Positions 21,817 to 32,455 of a stretch of 64,000 nucleotides of DNA are shown piece by piece (position 1 is the first letter of the stretch; every line of letters begins with the position of its first letter). This stretch comes from Trichosporon coremiiforme (Eukaryota > Basidiomycota > Tremellomycetes > Trichosporonales > Trichosporonaceae). The position numbers were made by a program, and so were the translations under genes. The DNA lies in NCBI GenBank assembly GCA_039545355.1, contig BCJJ01000003.1:1-64000 (forward strand), read 5' to 3'. The notes beneath the pieces were generated by a model. It made no database searches, was not told the DNA's origin, and saw only the letters and a program-made list of their open reading frames with translations.

Positions 21817-22821
21817 ATGTCCAACCTCTCGCCGCGCGATAACGAGCATCTGCTCCCCCTCCCAGACGGGCGGCACCTCGCGTACGCCTCTTCGGGCAAC
21901 TCGTCCTCCCGCACCGTCTTCCTCTTCTTCAGCGGTCTCTTCTCGATCGGCTCGATCTCGCACCTTCCCCCGATCGCCGAGAAGCTCGACGCGCACATGC
22001 TCGCCCCGACGCCGATGGGGATGGGTCAGAGTTCACCGCGGGGAGGAATGTCGTACGCTGAGAGCCTCGTCGAGGACATCCAGGCGCTGCTCGACCACGA
22101 GCACCCGGGCGGCATCGACGCGCTCTACCTCGGCGGCGGGAGCTACGGCACCGCCATGGCGCAGATGCTGTACGGGGCTGGGTACGATGTCTTCCCCGCC
22201 GGCCAGGCGATCAAGGGCTGCTTCCTCGTCGCCGGCTTCAGCCCGTTCAAGTACGACACGGGATATGCGCAGAAACTGAGCTGGCCGAACTACGTCGCCG
22301 TTGGGCCGCCGAGCACGCTGCCGTTCCGCCTGCTGCAGCGCGCGTTTCGCTCCTTCTTCGCGCCCAAGATGCGCACTGTCGAGGATGCGCGGGTGTACCT
22401 GGCCACGAGCTTTTTCGGCTCGGTCGACACCGAGGAGCGCGCGCGCCTCGACCGGTATCTCGAGGGGAGGGGGTTGACGTTCGACGACCACATCACGTAT
22501 ATGGCGGAGAACATGGTGCGCTCTGTCGCCGAGACGTGGGAGGGATTCATGGAGGTGTCGGATGTGCTGCACTCGGACTGGGGCTTTGACCCGCGTACGC
22601 TCGACGCGGAGCACAGCAAACCGATCCTTGTCGTGACGGCGTCGGCGGACCAGGTCGGCGGGTCGACGAATCAGTGGATCGTGGACAACTACGCGGGGGC
22701 TGTCGCCAGGGAAGTGCCGGGAGGTCACGTCGCGGGGCTGGTGTACTTGGACGACCTGTGGCAGGAGCTCGTGGACCTGTGCGGCAACGACGGCGGCAGC
22801 GATGGCGGCGAGAAGCAATGA
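21817..22821 (+). CDS. alpha/beta hydrolase fold protein
   Basis: A 334-aa, intron-free hydrolase. The nucleophile elbow is LYLGGGSYGTAMAQ (GxSxG, Ser near residue 109). The likely acid is in VTASADQVGG and the histidine in PGGHVAGLVY, in the usual order. The oxyanion-side strand FLFFSGLF precedes. It would be an esterase, lipase-like or epoxide-hydrolase-like enzyme, cytosolic since no signal peptide is present. The start at 21817 has ACC ATG context. In the setting of a BVMO 8 kb upstream, hydrolysis of a BVMO ester is conceivable, but the distance and the genes in between make this speculative. Confidence 0.85.
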   Translation: MSNLSPRDNEHLLPLPDGRHLAYASSGNSSSRTVFLFFSGLFSIGSISHLPPIAEKLDAHMLAPTPMGMGQSSPRGGMSYAESLVEDIQALLDHEHPGGIDALYLGGGSYGTAMAQMLYGAGYDVFPAGQAIKGCFLVAGFSPFKYDTGYAQKLSWPNYVAVGPPSTLPFRLLQRAFRSFFAPKMRTVEDARVYLATSFFGSVDTEERARLDRYLEGRGLTFDDHITYMAENMVRSVAETWEGFMEVSDVLHSDWGFDPRTLDAEHSKPILVVTASADQVGGSTNQWIVDNYAGAVAREVPGGHVAGLVYLDDLWQELVDLCGNDGGSDGGEKQ

Positions 22822-23008
22822 TGGACAACAACGTGGGCGTCTGAATTTGGATTTTTGTAATGCGTGCCATGTTTGTAGTAGTGACAGTCAAATGTCAGGG
22901 ACAGTCGCTCAATTCAGATCCGGCGGTGACTATCTTCACCCGAACGCCAAGACATTCATCCATCTTCGGGGTTCCGCATCGCCTGCATCACTCATCGCTC
23001 ACTCCACC

Positions 23009-24076
23009 ATGTCCGGGGGCCTGTACAAGCGCGATGCCTGTTCGGGCCAGGTCAAGACGACCGACTACAACTTCGGCCTGCACGTTGGAGCCCTCTTCAT
23101 CATCCTGTGCGTGTCGGGGGGCGCGTGCTTGATACCGGTCCTGATGTCGCGGTTCCCGCTGCGGCTCGGCGGCTTCTTCTTCACCGTCCGGCACTTTGGT
23201 ACCGGCGTCCTCCTCGCGACCGCATTCGTGCATCTCCTCCCCACCGCTTTCCTCTCGCTCAGCAACCCATGTCTGCCCAAGTTCTGGACCGAGGACTACC
23301 CCTCCATGCCCGGCGCGATTGCGCTCGCGGGCGTGCTCGTCGTCGCCGTCGTTGAGATGGTCCTCAGTCCGTCGCGGCACTTTGTCCCGCAGCAGCGGCC
23401 GCGCGGCCGTCTCGCCTCTGTTTCCGACAACAGCACGACCAATCTGGACGCACTCCGGGGCGACCTCGCCGGCACCGACGTCACCCTCGCAACGACCGAG
23501 ACGGAGCTCAAAGTCATCCTGACCCCGGAACAGGAGCGGAAGAAGAGCATGCTCCAAGTCGTCATGCTCGAGGTCGGCATCCTGTTCCACAGCGTATTCA
23601 TTGGCATGGCGCTCTCTGTCGCGACGGGGGGTGATTTCGTCGTGCTGCTCATTGCTATCGCTTTCCACCGTAAGCCACCCCCAAGCCAGCCACACCCACC
23701 TTCTCCGCTGACGTCAGAAACTTTCGAAGGGCTTGCGCTCGGATCACGCATCGCCGCGATAGACTGGCCCGCCCGCTCGCCGCGGCCATATCTCATGGTC
23801 CTAGCTTATGGGTGCACGACGCCGATCGGCCAGGCAATAGGCATAGGCACGCACACGCTCTACGATCCGGACAGCGTGTTTGGCCTCCTGCTCGTCGGGA
23901 TCATGAATGCGATCTCGTCGGGGCTGCTCATCTATGCGTCCCTCATCGAGCTCCTCGCCGAGGACTTTTTGACCGATCACTCGTGGGCCGTCCTGCGCGG
24001 ACGGAAGCGGATCGTCGCGTGCATACTCGTGTTCCTTGGCGCGCTCGCTATGAGCGTAGTGGGAGCGTGGGCGTAG
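23009..24076 (+). CDS. ZIP family zinc/iron transporter
   Basis: A 339-aa metal-ion transporter that would import Zn2+ or Fe2+ across the plasma or vacuolar membrane. Exons are 23009-23669 and 23718-24076; the 48-nt intron is in frame, so it is easily missed. Splicing gives IAFHQTFEGLALGSR, the helix-5 HxxxEG metal site. Helix 4 carries HSVFIGMALS. There are eight hydrophobic segments, with a long hydrophilic loop between segments 3 and 4 (about residues 125-185) as in fungal ZIPs. The N-terminus is short and has a Cys. The ATG at 23009 (CCACC ATG) is preferred over the upstream in-frame extension, which lacks homology. Similar to Zrt1/Zrt2-type proteins. Confidence 0.92.
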   Translation: MSGGLYKRDACSGQVKTTDYNFGLHVGALFIILCVSGGACLIPVLMSRFPLRLGGFFFTVRHFGTGVLLATAFVHLLPTAFLSLSNPCLPKFWTEDYPSMPGAIALAGVLVVAVVEMVLSPSRHFVPQQRPRGRLASVSDNSTTNLDALRGDLAGTDVTLATTETELKVILTPEQERKKSMLQVVMLEVGILFHSVFIGMALSVATGGDFVVLLIAIAFHRKPPPSQPHPPSPLTSETFEGLALGSRIAAIDWPARSPRPYLMVLAYGCTTPIGQAIGIGTHTLYDPDSVFGLLLVGIMNAISSGLLIYASLIELLAEDFLTDHSWAVLRGRKRIVACILVFLGALAMSVVGAWA

Positions 24077-25205
24077 GCTACGGAGCCTCTGTTGTATCCA
24101 GCATGTATCATCCATTCACTTTCTGGCTGAGCACTCCCTGCGAGCGAGGGCGCGACTCGTCATCCGCTGTAGTATCAACCAAGGGCCATTTGGCCGGGAG
24201 AACACGAGGGCTCTCAGCACCAGAAGGGCCCATGCATTCCGGCTGCATACCAAAGTGCTGCTCACAGCCGTACCCGATCCATCTGCATTTCTTCAGCCTA
24301 CAAGTTTCGACAGGTCATTGTCAGGCTGCCTCAAGACTACGATACGGGCCTGCCCAACCTCCGAAATTTAGAGCTCACGATAGGTGCTCCTGCGGAACGG
24401 GCGCTGACCTCACGGCCGATAGGCTGCGAGTCGGCGACGCGCTCGTTCGCCTGAGCCGAGCGACCGACCAGCTCGTGCTCGCCAGGCAAGGGGTCGCCCT
24501 TCTCGTCGCAAGCAATGCTCGCGGGATCCCCTGTCCCGAATGCACCTGCCGCCACCCGCCGCCTTTGGGACGATAAGTATACGTGACCCCAAAACAGCGA
24601 TACCCATAGTTCTTCTCTTCGGGTATGTTGAGCGGGTCGAACACACCAAGGTTAAAGCTGAAGGAAGGTCTTGTTCTCAACCGCGGCGTGAGGTCGGGGT
24701 CGAGCCCGAATGTCGTGCACTGATCGAGGGCAGGCTCAGCAAAACGGAATAACATCTATTGGTTTCGGAACCGGTTGCCCGTGCTGGTGCAGCTGGAGCC
24801 CGGCGAGGCGCAGACCGAGCTGGAGCTGACTCGGAGGACGCCGGGTGCGCGGCGCGCGCGGCGGGAGCGTCCATGATGAGTTGTTCAGAGAGGGGGGATG
24901 CGTTGCAGGAGTAGGACGCTGAGAGTGTTTAATAACCTCTCGATGGTCTGCTCATGTGTTTGTGGGAGTTGAGGTGGACTGCTGGAAAGCGTTGAGTCAC
25001 TAGCGTATTTGAATGAATGTCGTGTGGCGAAAGGAACCGAGGTACAATGTCAAGCGTCGACAACGCAGCTCCTTAATTGTGGAGGGGAAGAACTGATCAT
25101 GGATTCATTGCAAACGTAATAAAGCTAAAGGAAGGAAGGGCGGTATAGAAGTCTTGAAGTGTCTTGTCGCTCGTAAACGGAGGCGAGTCGTGCACGGCAT
25201 AAGGC
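24077..25205. other. intergenic, no gene recognised
   Basis: No supported gene. A minus-strand frame at 24375-24755 (126 codons) has a moderately protein-like start but no motif or homologue I recognise. The gap lies between two convergent genes. Confidence 0.45.
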
Positions 25206-26075
25206 TTAGAACGACGCGGCGATCATGGCAGCGGCGGCGACACCAGCGATGGAGACGACGTGGCCAGCAGCGCCCGAGTTCTCAGCCTTGGAGGCGGCGC
25301 CGGAGGCACCAGCGGCACCTGAGGAGCCAGACCCCGAGGCGGAGACGTGGGCCTTGGAAGCGGCGCCGGCACCGGCGCCAGAAGCACCGGTAGGGGAGGC
25401 GGCGGCATCACCAGCGGCACCACCGGAGGCTCCGCCGACGGGAGAAGCGCCAGTAGAGGGGGCAGCGCCGTCAGCGTCGCCTCCAAGTTCACCGGGAGCG
25501 GGAGAGCCGGTGGCAGCGGAGGCGGTGGGCTCGGCGGCGGACACGTCGGCGTCCGCTCCAGAGGCAGTGGGCTCGGTCTCGACACTGGAGGCGCTCACTT
25601 CGGCGTCCTCACTGGGGACCAGGGGGGATGCGGACGACTCATCAGAGCTGCCACTGGCGCTCGCTCCCGCCGCGCCATCGGCGGCACCAGTGCTGAGACC
25701 GAGAGTCTGGCACGACGACACGAGCATGTCGTACATCCCGCCCATGTTGGCGCAGTCGAGGCAGGGCTTGTACTGAGCCGCGTTCTGGGGGTCAGTTATT
25801 TCGGTGGTGGTACAAAGCTGTAAGCGACTTACCCCGCAGACAGCCTGGAGACAGGTGTTGTCCATGTTGACGCACTGGGGCGCGATGGCCTCGAGGGCGG
25901 CGCACTGCGACTGGCACTCCTGGGGGAGCGCGGTGAGACCGTCAAGACCCTCAAGCTGGGCGGTCGCGCCGATGGCTGCTGTCAGCTGCTACAATGGACC
26001 GTGCGTAGCTGATCTTGAAGATGAGGGAAGACAAAACCCACCGAGAACGGAGAGGAGAACGAGCGACTTGAGCAT
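25206..26075 (-). CDS. cysteine-rich GPI-type cell-surface protein
   Basis: A 252-aa predicted wall or membrane mannoprotein. Exons are 26042-26075, 25833-25978 and 25206-25784; introns are 63 and 48 nt. The first exon encodes MLKSLVLLSVL and the joined signal peptide continues AAIGATAQ. The mature N-terminus has eight cysteines in 65 residues (spacing 3, 9, 6, 4, 9, 2, 13), followed by about 150 residues rich in Ala, Ser, Gly and Pro, likely O-mannosylated. The C-terminus is a hydrophobic tail (HVVSIAGVAAAAMIAASF), as for GPI attachment. The first acceptor is a CAGCAG tandem, so either one or two alanines can result. The cysteine order is not a classical CFEM. It is a paralogue of the gene at 27810-28471. 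Confidence 0.85.
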
Positions 26076-26514
26076 TGCGAAGGAATTGAGGGTTGCAGCG
26101 AAGAGGTGAAAGATTGGGCAGAAGGCAGAAGGAGAAGGGTAAGGAGCGACTGGAGGATGCGGAAGACGTTCAGCTGAGAGTTAGTAGGTTGTAGGGAAGT
26201 GTGCAGCGTGAAAGTCGGCGACAAGAATACACGCCTGCCTCCACGACCTCGTTGCTGCCGCACACTTCCACTGCCTGACGCGCCCGACGCGCCCAACGGT
26301 GCACATGCCGCACTCGTGCGCCATTTCGGTTGACTCATGTCCCCTCACCATTCTAAGCTTCTGGCGGTCTGAGCGTCAGGGATCGCCGGCGCCTGGCCCG
26401 GATCTCGTCTTAGACGAGCAGGTCGTGCAGCCAATCGCGCCGGGTTCTTGTTCGCCGGTTCGTTTCACTGCCTCTGTGCGTTGGAGGGTCAATGCGGGAC
26501 GGCGATCCCCGGAT

Positions 26515-26554
26515 CCGAGCGAGGGCGAGGGCGAGGGCGAGAGCGAGAGCGAGA
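26515..26554. repeat. hexamer repeat GAGGGC/GAGAGC
   Basis: About six tandem copies of a purine-rich hexamer, the last ones with GAGAGC in place of GAGGGC. Confidence 0.8.
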
Positions 26555-27763
26555 TGCACCCAATGACGCTGGCGACGCTGTGTTGACGAGACGCTGCGTT
26601 GACGAGACAGCGCGACAGACGACCAAGAGGAGCGCAGCAACGTTGCTCCGCACCGTCCCGGCCCCTCCACCCTTTTAATCCACCGGGTGTTCGGCATGTT
26701 CGGCCCGTTTCAGCATTCGCTCGGTGCAAACTCTGTCAACAGTGCAACTTAATATATTCTCGTGGCTTCGTGGCTGGCACCGTCAACTGCTAAAAATGGC
26801 CGGAACGGGCGAGTCCATTGGGATCGACAGGACAAAGATAGCCTGCTGTGCTGTTACCGAAACCCGGACCCGATTCACTCTCGGCGTGCGCCTCGGCCTT
26901 AGTCCTCGCTACCCAAAAGCGCGTTGTTCTCAGTTTAGACCTCGCACACGTTGGTTTGTCACCGCCGGACAGGCATCCGTTGGATTCCGCAGTCGTCAGT
27001 GTTCAGCGCAAGCTCCTCTTCAAAAGCTGAGCGACAGTTTAACCTGGGCCGCTCGAGAGCTCGACGGAGTGTTGCATAGGATGAGTGCGCTCGTTCAATG
27101 TTTAAGGGCTAAGTTGCACAGCCGATGAGCGCCAGAGAGTTGCCTCGAGACCATGGGGGCCATGACCAGCGTTGGAGCCCAGTGTGTGGTTCGCGGTCTG
27201 TGCCGTATGCCTGACCTGTCACCGAGCCTGGTACGTCCGGTGCAGCAGGCAGGAATAGAATACACAGTGTGCGCCGTAACGCCACCGAATCTCGAGCCTG
27301 GGGCCACTCCTCGGGCTGAGGCATTAATGAAAGAGTTGGACAGCCCCGCCTCCATTGTTGAGATCGGTTTGGAATGGAGAACCAACGGCACCGCTCTTGG
27401 CACTCTAAGCCCTCTGCGTATGCAAGCTGCGCAGTCTGCAGCTGAAGAAGCTGCGGATGCAGATGATCGACGCGTTGACGCGACGCACCCCGAAACCCAA
27501 ACGCCCTCCAGAACGACCCAAACCCGTCCGGCCTCAGGGCCGTGCCTCCCCTGCCAAGACATGGTCATCCAACCGACACTCCTACGCGGAATCCGCAATT
27601 AGACCTGTTAGAATTAATTGTCACGACAAGCAGTCCTCCTCAATCTGCCCTTGCACCCTTCAGGCGTGAGTATCACCCGCTGAACGCGAGGCCGTTCACT
27701 GATGCAAACAGGTCGAGCGTCAAGTGTCGAGAGTCAACTAACCCCAGGAGATATTATACATGT

Positions 27764-27787
27764 ATGCATGCATGCATGCATGCATGC
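27764..27787. repeat. (ATGC)n microsatellite
   Basis: Six tandem copies of the self-complementary tetramer ATGC, in non-coding DNA 23 bp beyond the stop codon of the downstream minus-strand gene. Confidence 0.9.
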
Positions 27788-27809
27788 CGTGAGAACAAAC
27801 CAGAGTCCA

Positions 27810-28471
27810 CTACAATGCCATGTCAAGCTGCTTAGTACCAGCGACAACGGCGGCGGCCGAGGTAGCAAGAGAGCCAGCGCCAGAGTTGCCCTGCTGCTTC
27901 TGCGTCTCGTCGACCGTGACGCCGGGGCCGCCGGAGGAGCCAGAGTTGGCGCCCGAGTTGGTACTCAAGCCAGCGTCCGAGCCCGACTCGGAGCTAGAGG
28001 AGCCAGGGGACTCTCCAGTGCCCGAGCCGCCCAGGGTCAGGCACCCCGCCGAGGAGTCGGAGCCCGACGATCCAGTCTCGGAGGAGTCAGTCGAGCCAGA
28101 GCCGCTGTTCAGGTCGTAGCCGAGCATGGAGCACGAGCTCGTGAACGACTCGTAGATGTCGGACATCTTGGCGCAGTCAAGGCAGGACTTGAACTTGCCC
28201 GCGTCCTGGGGTCAGAAACTCACTCAGAATCAGGGAGTGAAGAGGGGGTAGGAGGAGAACTAACCTTGCAGATGTTGTTCAGACAGTCGCCGTCCATCGA
28301 CGTGCACTTCGAGCCGAGCGAGGCGATCTCCTTGCACTGCGATTTGCACGAGTCGGGAATGCTGCCCATGCCGGGGAAGGACTGGGAGGAGGCGCCGGAG
28401 CGCTGGTGCCAGTCATTCGGGTGGCGGTCCGGCGTACCGAGCGCAGAGAGGACGACGAGGAACTTGAGCAT
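27810..28471 (-). CDS. cysteine-rich, serine-rich surface protein, paralogue of the 25206 gene
   Basis: Exons 28265-28471 and 27810-28205 with a 59-nt intron (GTTAGT donor) give 200 aa. The start MLKFLVVLSALG copies that of the neighbouring GPI-type gene. The cysteine block is collinear (SCKSQC, KC, DCLNNIC, SCLDCAK, SC) and the intron position is the same. The tail is Ser/Gly-rich. Two oddities are seen. No in-frame intron can be placed after the first 12 residues as in the paralogue, so the signal peptide is short and followed by TPDRHPNDWHQR. The C-terminal hydrophobic stretch is also weak. It may be a diverging copy with imperfect targeting. Confidence 0.75.
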
Positions 28472-29316
28472 GGTGAAGAGGAGTGAAGGAGTGTAAGCAG
28501 TTGGGAGAGATGCGAGTGAGCTGTCGGATTAAGAGTTCTTCTCTTCGTGTTGCCTCTTGAATACCTTGCTTCTGAGGAATCCGTCTCACGAAGCACAACA
28601 GCAGCCACGGATCCAAGATCTGAGATCCCGCGCATTGTCTGGGGCATCGCTTGGACAACCTTATCGATGTTCCGGATTAACAGGACGTGAAGAAACGTCG
28701 TCTCGATGCGCCACGATCGGCACACTGCCCAATGGAATCACCGTGATATGTGAACACTCAGGAAGCGTCCCGGCGTACAGAGCATAGTAGCGAACTGGAG
28801 CAGAGAGGTGCGTTGTATCGAAAAGGGGTGCAAGCGATCAGCGCCGATAAGGAGGCCGTCGGATCCGAGATTGCTGCGCGGGAGGCTTGGCACATCCAGA
28901 CCTCGGCTGTTCACGTTGGGAGACGCGCCTTGGAACATGAACAGGCACATAACTGTGTCTTTGGTGACATGCATGTTTGCACGACGCGTCCTGCCTGTTC
29001 TTGCTAGGCAATACGGCTCCAGTCCCAAACGTGATCCCGGAGGAAGCTGCATGGTGGACTCCAGGCTGAGGGCTCTCTTCACACCCCCGGAAGCATGGGA
29101 TTTGCCGAAACCACAGCTTTTCCATACACCCGTCTCTACGTTTCGCTTCGGTACTCGACGAGAAGTTGATTGCAGACAATGTTGTGCAGTTCACGGTCGG
29201 ACGTCACCACACGAGTGGTATGATCACATCAGCGGAGATATCCCAATCTCCACGCCCGTCTCTTTCTTTCCATGTGACGTAACGCAGCCCAACCTCGCAA
29301 CCATCAACAACACTCC
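28472..29316. other. intergenic, divergent promoters
   Basis: The gap lies between the starts of the surface-protein gene (leftwards) and the SDR (rightwards). No gene or marked repeat is seen. Confidence 0.5.
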
Positions 29317-30180
29317 ATGACCTACTCTCGGTACGCGATCGTCACAGGCGGCAGCAGCGGCATCGGCCACAAGGCGGCGCGGGACCTCGCAGCCGCCAAA
29401 CCGGACATGCAAGTCGCGGTACTTGCGCGGACGCCGCCGCGGGGTCTGCCACCAAACACGACCTTCTACCCCATCGACCTGAACGACTTGGGTTCGGTCA
29501 ACTTCTTTCTCGACGAGTGGGACCATCCTGTATCGGCGCTGATCTGCTGCGCGGGAGTCAGCCTGCGCAAACCGGCTCTGAACGAGGACGGCATCGGCAC
29601 GACGTTCGCCGTGAACCACGTCGGCCACGCTGCGCTCTTCTTCGGGCTCAAGGGCCGCGACCGCTTCACGCCGAACGCGCGGATCATCTTCGTCTCCTCA
29701 TCCCTTCACCGGAGGGTGCGGTGGATCAGCGCTGAAAAGGCAGCCCAAGAGACAGGACAGCGGGGCATGACGGCGTACTCGACCTCGAAGCTTGCGAACG
29801 TCATGTTCGCGAACACGCTCGCAAGAAAGGCGGCAGAACACGACAGCAACTGGCGCGTGAACACTTTCGACCCCGGGTTCGTGCCCACGACAAGCCTGTT
29901 CAGGAACGCACCCCTGCTCGGACGCTGGTTCATCAACTACATCCTGCCGTGGTTTTCGTGGCTGCTCAGGCTGCGCGGCGCCGTTGTCTCGACACCAGAG
30001 CGATCGGGCCGCATCCTCGCCCGCATGGCTTATGACCCGGAGTTCGACGTGAATGGCAAGTTCTTCCATGTCGAGGAGGAGAAGGACAGCAGTGAACAGT
30101 CGCACGACCCCGCGCTTCAGGACGAACTTTGGGACTGGACGGCCAGGTACCTCAAGGTGCCGAAAAACATCAGCTGGTGA
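29317..30180 (+). CDS. short-chain dehydrogenase, retinol-dehydrogenase-like
   Basis: A 287-aa, intron-free SDR of the broad WW-oxidoreductase/retinol-dehydrogenase type. The cofactor motif is YAIVTGGSSGIGHKAA (residues about 6-21). The NAG-equivalent is CCAGVSL, the catalytic serine lies in IIFVSSSLHRR, and the YxxxK motif is AYSTSKLANV. A hydrophobic segment (FINYILPWFSWLLRLRG) near residue 210 could anchor it to a membrane. The start has a C-rich leader and the frame is unbroken. The substrate is unknown; lipid or steroid ketones are typical for this group. Confidence 0.9.
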   Translation: MTYSRYAIVTGGSSGIGHKAARDLAAAKPDMQVAVLARTPPRGLPPNTTFYPIDLNDLGSVNFFLDEWDHPVSALICCAGVSLRKPALNEDGIGTTFAVNHVGHAALFFGLKGRDRFTPNARIIFVSSSLHRRVRWISAEKAAQETGQRGMTAYSTSKLANVMFANTLARKAAEHDSNWRVNTFDPGFVPTTSLFRNAPLLGRWFINYILPWFSWLLRLRGAVVSTPERSGRILARMAYDPEFDVNGKFFHVEEEKDSSEQSHDPALQDELWDWTARYLKVPKNISW

Positions 30181-31114
30181 GCTGCGGGTGAACGGAACGA
30201 GCACGATGTTGCGCAATGTCGACTTAGGCGCGTACCCTACCTTTCCACCATGTCTCACCACGCCCGTGTTGAGGTGAACGGCCAACGGCTCCCGTCAGTA
30301 AACTCGCAAGTCGCGTGAAACGGGGTCCGACTGCTCGCGAGATTGGGCTGCGGGTTACGTCACGTCGGCGGCACAGCCGTAAGCAACCTGCGAATGTCGC
30401 TCCGACCAGCCCTCCAGGAGGCGCACAGGAAGTCGGAGCCGATCCACGCTGAAACGGACGGCTGAGTCTGTATGGAGTGGGCGCGGGTTTCACGACACCT
30501 GTCCGTACCGGCCGTATGTATTTCGGACCATCTCGTCCACAAGTTGTAAGATGACGCCACGCTATGACTCGTGCCAACTCACCCACTGACTGATTACGAT
30601 GATCGGAATGCCAGCTGACCCCATTGCGGCCTCGCAGATCCGAACCTCGTATGCTGTACACCCATCCGCATTTCGTATTGCGGACCCATGATCTGATACT
30701 CATATTGGTGGATTGGTGAGTCTGGATTGGTCCATGCAGTTGTGGCACAGTCCCACCCTTCAGGCGACTCATTCACCGTAACACGATCCTGGCCCGCTCA
30801 ATGTCAGCCTCTCATCCAAGTCGCCTTGCGGTGAAGGGTCGAACGGACATCTGGTGTGTCCTGCGACCCAGACGAAACCACAATGCTTGGCATTAAGCTT
30901 CCAGTTGCCATTGATTCTGGGGAAGAGCACGTGGCCTCAGCCCCTTAGACCGGACAGCTTGCGCAGAGAGGGGATCAAGAGGAAGAGAGGAAAGGTCACG
31001 CCTCCACCATTCTCCACCGTACCGACCCTCACTGCAAGTATCCTGCCGAGCGTGCCGAAGACACCGGGCACCCCTGCCAATCGACCTACGCAGTGGTGGG
31101 ATAAACAGTAGTAT
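30181..31114. other. intergenic
   Basis: The gap precedes the MFS relic. I searched for the missing N-terminal half of that transporter in all frames and did not find it. A TAG at 31109-31111 directly precedes the homologous part. Confidence 0.5.
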
Positions 31115-31633
31115 GTCAACCGGCGCGGCGAGATGGTTATCGCCGGCCTGGCCTGCCACATGACAGGATACATTTTCAACCGCACGTTCACCGAGTTCAG
31201 CGGCAAGCGGGGGGTCAAGTACTTCGGCGTCATGTGGACACAGACGTTCGGCACGTTCTCACACCCGCTCAACATCGCGTGGATGTCCCTGACAGCGCGG
31301 GACACGGAGGAGAGAGCGCTGGCAATGGCCATGGTCATCATGGGCGTGAACACGGCGGGTATCCATGGCGTGCAGATCTTCCGCTCTGACGATAAGCCAA
31401 AGTACCGCCGTGGCTTTAGCATCGCCGTTGCCATCCTCGCATTTGGCCCCATGCTTGCGATTCTGACAGTCTGCGCCAGCGCCGCAAGGCGAAGAAGCAA
31501 AGCGAGCTCATCGAAACCGAGCACGCCAACACAACCTCGTCAAGTGACGCTAATATCGCGAGCGAGAGAAGAAGACAACAGTCTCTCATTATGTGTACCA
31601 TGTCTGATAGTGCGTATAGTTCCTACTATGTGA
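31115..31633 (+). pseudogene. C-terminal relic of an MFS transporter (allantoate permease/anion-cation symporter type)
   Basis: The frame starting VNRRGEMVIAGLACHMTGYI reads through the last four membrane helices of a Dal5-type MFS carrier, including HPLNIAWMSLTA and IHGVQIFRSDDKPKYRRGFS. The N-terminal eight helices are absent and a stop lies six bases upstream of the homologous part. At about 31472 the tail changes frame: a +1 frame gives LRQRRKAKKQSELIETEHAN, a more natural basic cytosolic end. Truncation plus frame change make it a pseudogene. The only internal ATG (31133) could at best give a short membrane fragment. Confidence 0.75.
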
Positions 31634-32455
31634 TCGTATCCTGTCCTTAGCTCGAGCGGACCCGATTGGATGTTTGTGTCCGACAACATCGGCATCCATC
31701 CCAGCGTCACACAACTGATAAGACCCGGCATTCGGTGTCGGAGCAGGAGGTAAGCGCGCCTAGGTCATGCGGAGTGACTCCGCTCCGCCCGACAGGCGTC
31801 TTGGACGATTGAGTTGCCGGTGAGCATCGACGCTAACCAGATAAGGCAATCGCGCATGCCGTAAACCGGTGACTTATCTCTGCGCGCCTACGGAAACTCT
31901 GAAAACTAGGAAAGCCGAGCTTATTACGCGTACGTGCTAGCCTGCACAGCCGCGTCACCCGGGCCGGAGGTGGCTGATTGGAGCGAATCTGAAGCGAATC
32001 TGGCTCGATGTGGACACGACGGCGATCCGTGCGTCCGACACTACATCCATGCAACTTGCGAATGTGCGATACGCACGATCGCAACACGAACCCATTCGAT
32101 AAAGTTTCAGGTGCAGAGCGTGGATTGCGCGTGGATTCGGCGTGGAACATGTTCACACTCGTTTTCGATGCCTTGTTTGGTGCCACGGGAAGAAAACACA
32201 ACCAAACAAACGGCTTATCGGACCGTAGTCGTTCCTGATAAGATAGGCGCGCGAGAGTGTGGCACTGCACCTTGCAGACGCTGCCGAGGCTGCGTGTTGT
32301 GTGCTTGGATGCATGCATGGTAGGTATTTTCTGCTGGATGCACGCCATGTGACCCCCTTCCAGCGTGACTAGTGCTGCAAAGCGGTGGAGAGCGGAGGAT
32401 ATATAAGGACAGTTCCGCTGCGTTCACTGTTGCATTGTTCCATCCACCATCCACC
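31634..32455. other. intergenic, with TATA box at its right end
   Basis: No gene is seen. The right end holds TATATAAG at 32400-32407, which belonged to the thioredoxin-like pseudogene that follows. Confidence 0.5.
32400..32407 (+). promoter_or_regulatory. TATA box of the thioredoxin-like pseudogene
   Basis: TATATAAG lies 49 bp before the relic's ATG at 32456. Together with a pyrimidine-rich leader it suggests the dead copy may still be transcribed. Confidence 0.5.

Larger units (their letters stand above)
26076..27809. other. intergenic with simple repeats
   Basis: This 1.7-kb gap holds no convincing gene. A hexamer run of the GAGGGC/GAGAGC type lies at about 26515-26554, and an ATGC microsatellite at 27764-27787 just beyond the stop of the second GPI-type gene. 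Confidence 0.5.

Noticed and set aside
24375..24755. 126-codon minus-strand frame with a plausible start
   Set aside because: No known motif, no promoter signal and a codon pattern not clearly different from background; mentioned only in the gap entry.
25833..25978. CFEM domain in the GPI-type surface protein
   Set aside because: Eight cysteines are present, but the spacing has no CxC pair and differs from the CFEM pattern.
27764..27787. Possible functional hairpin or promoter at the ATGC run
   Set aside because: A plain self-complementary microsatellite; nothing ties it to a function.
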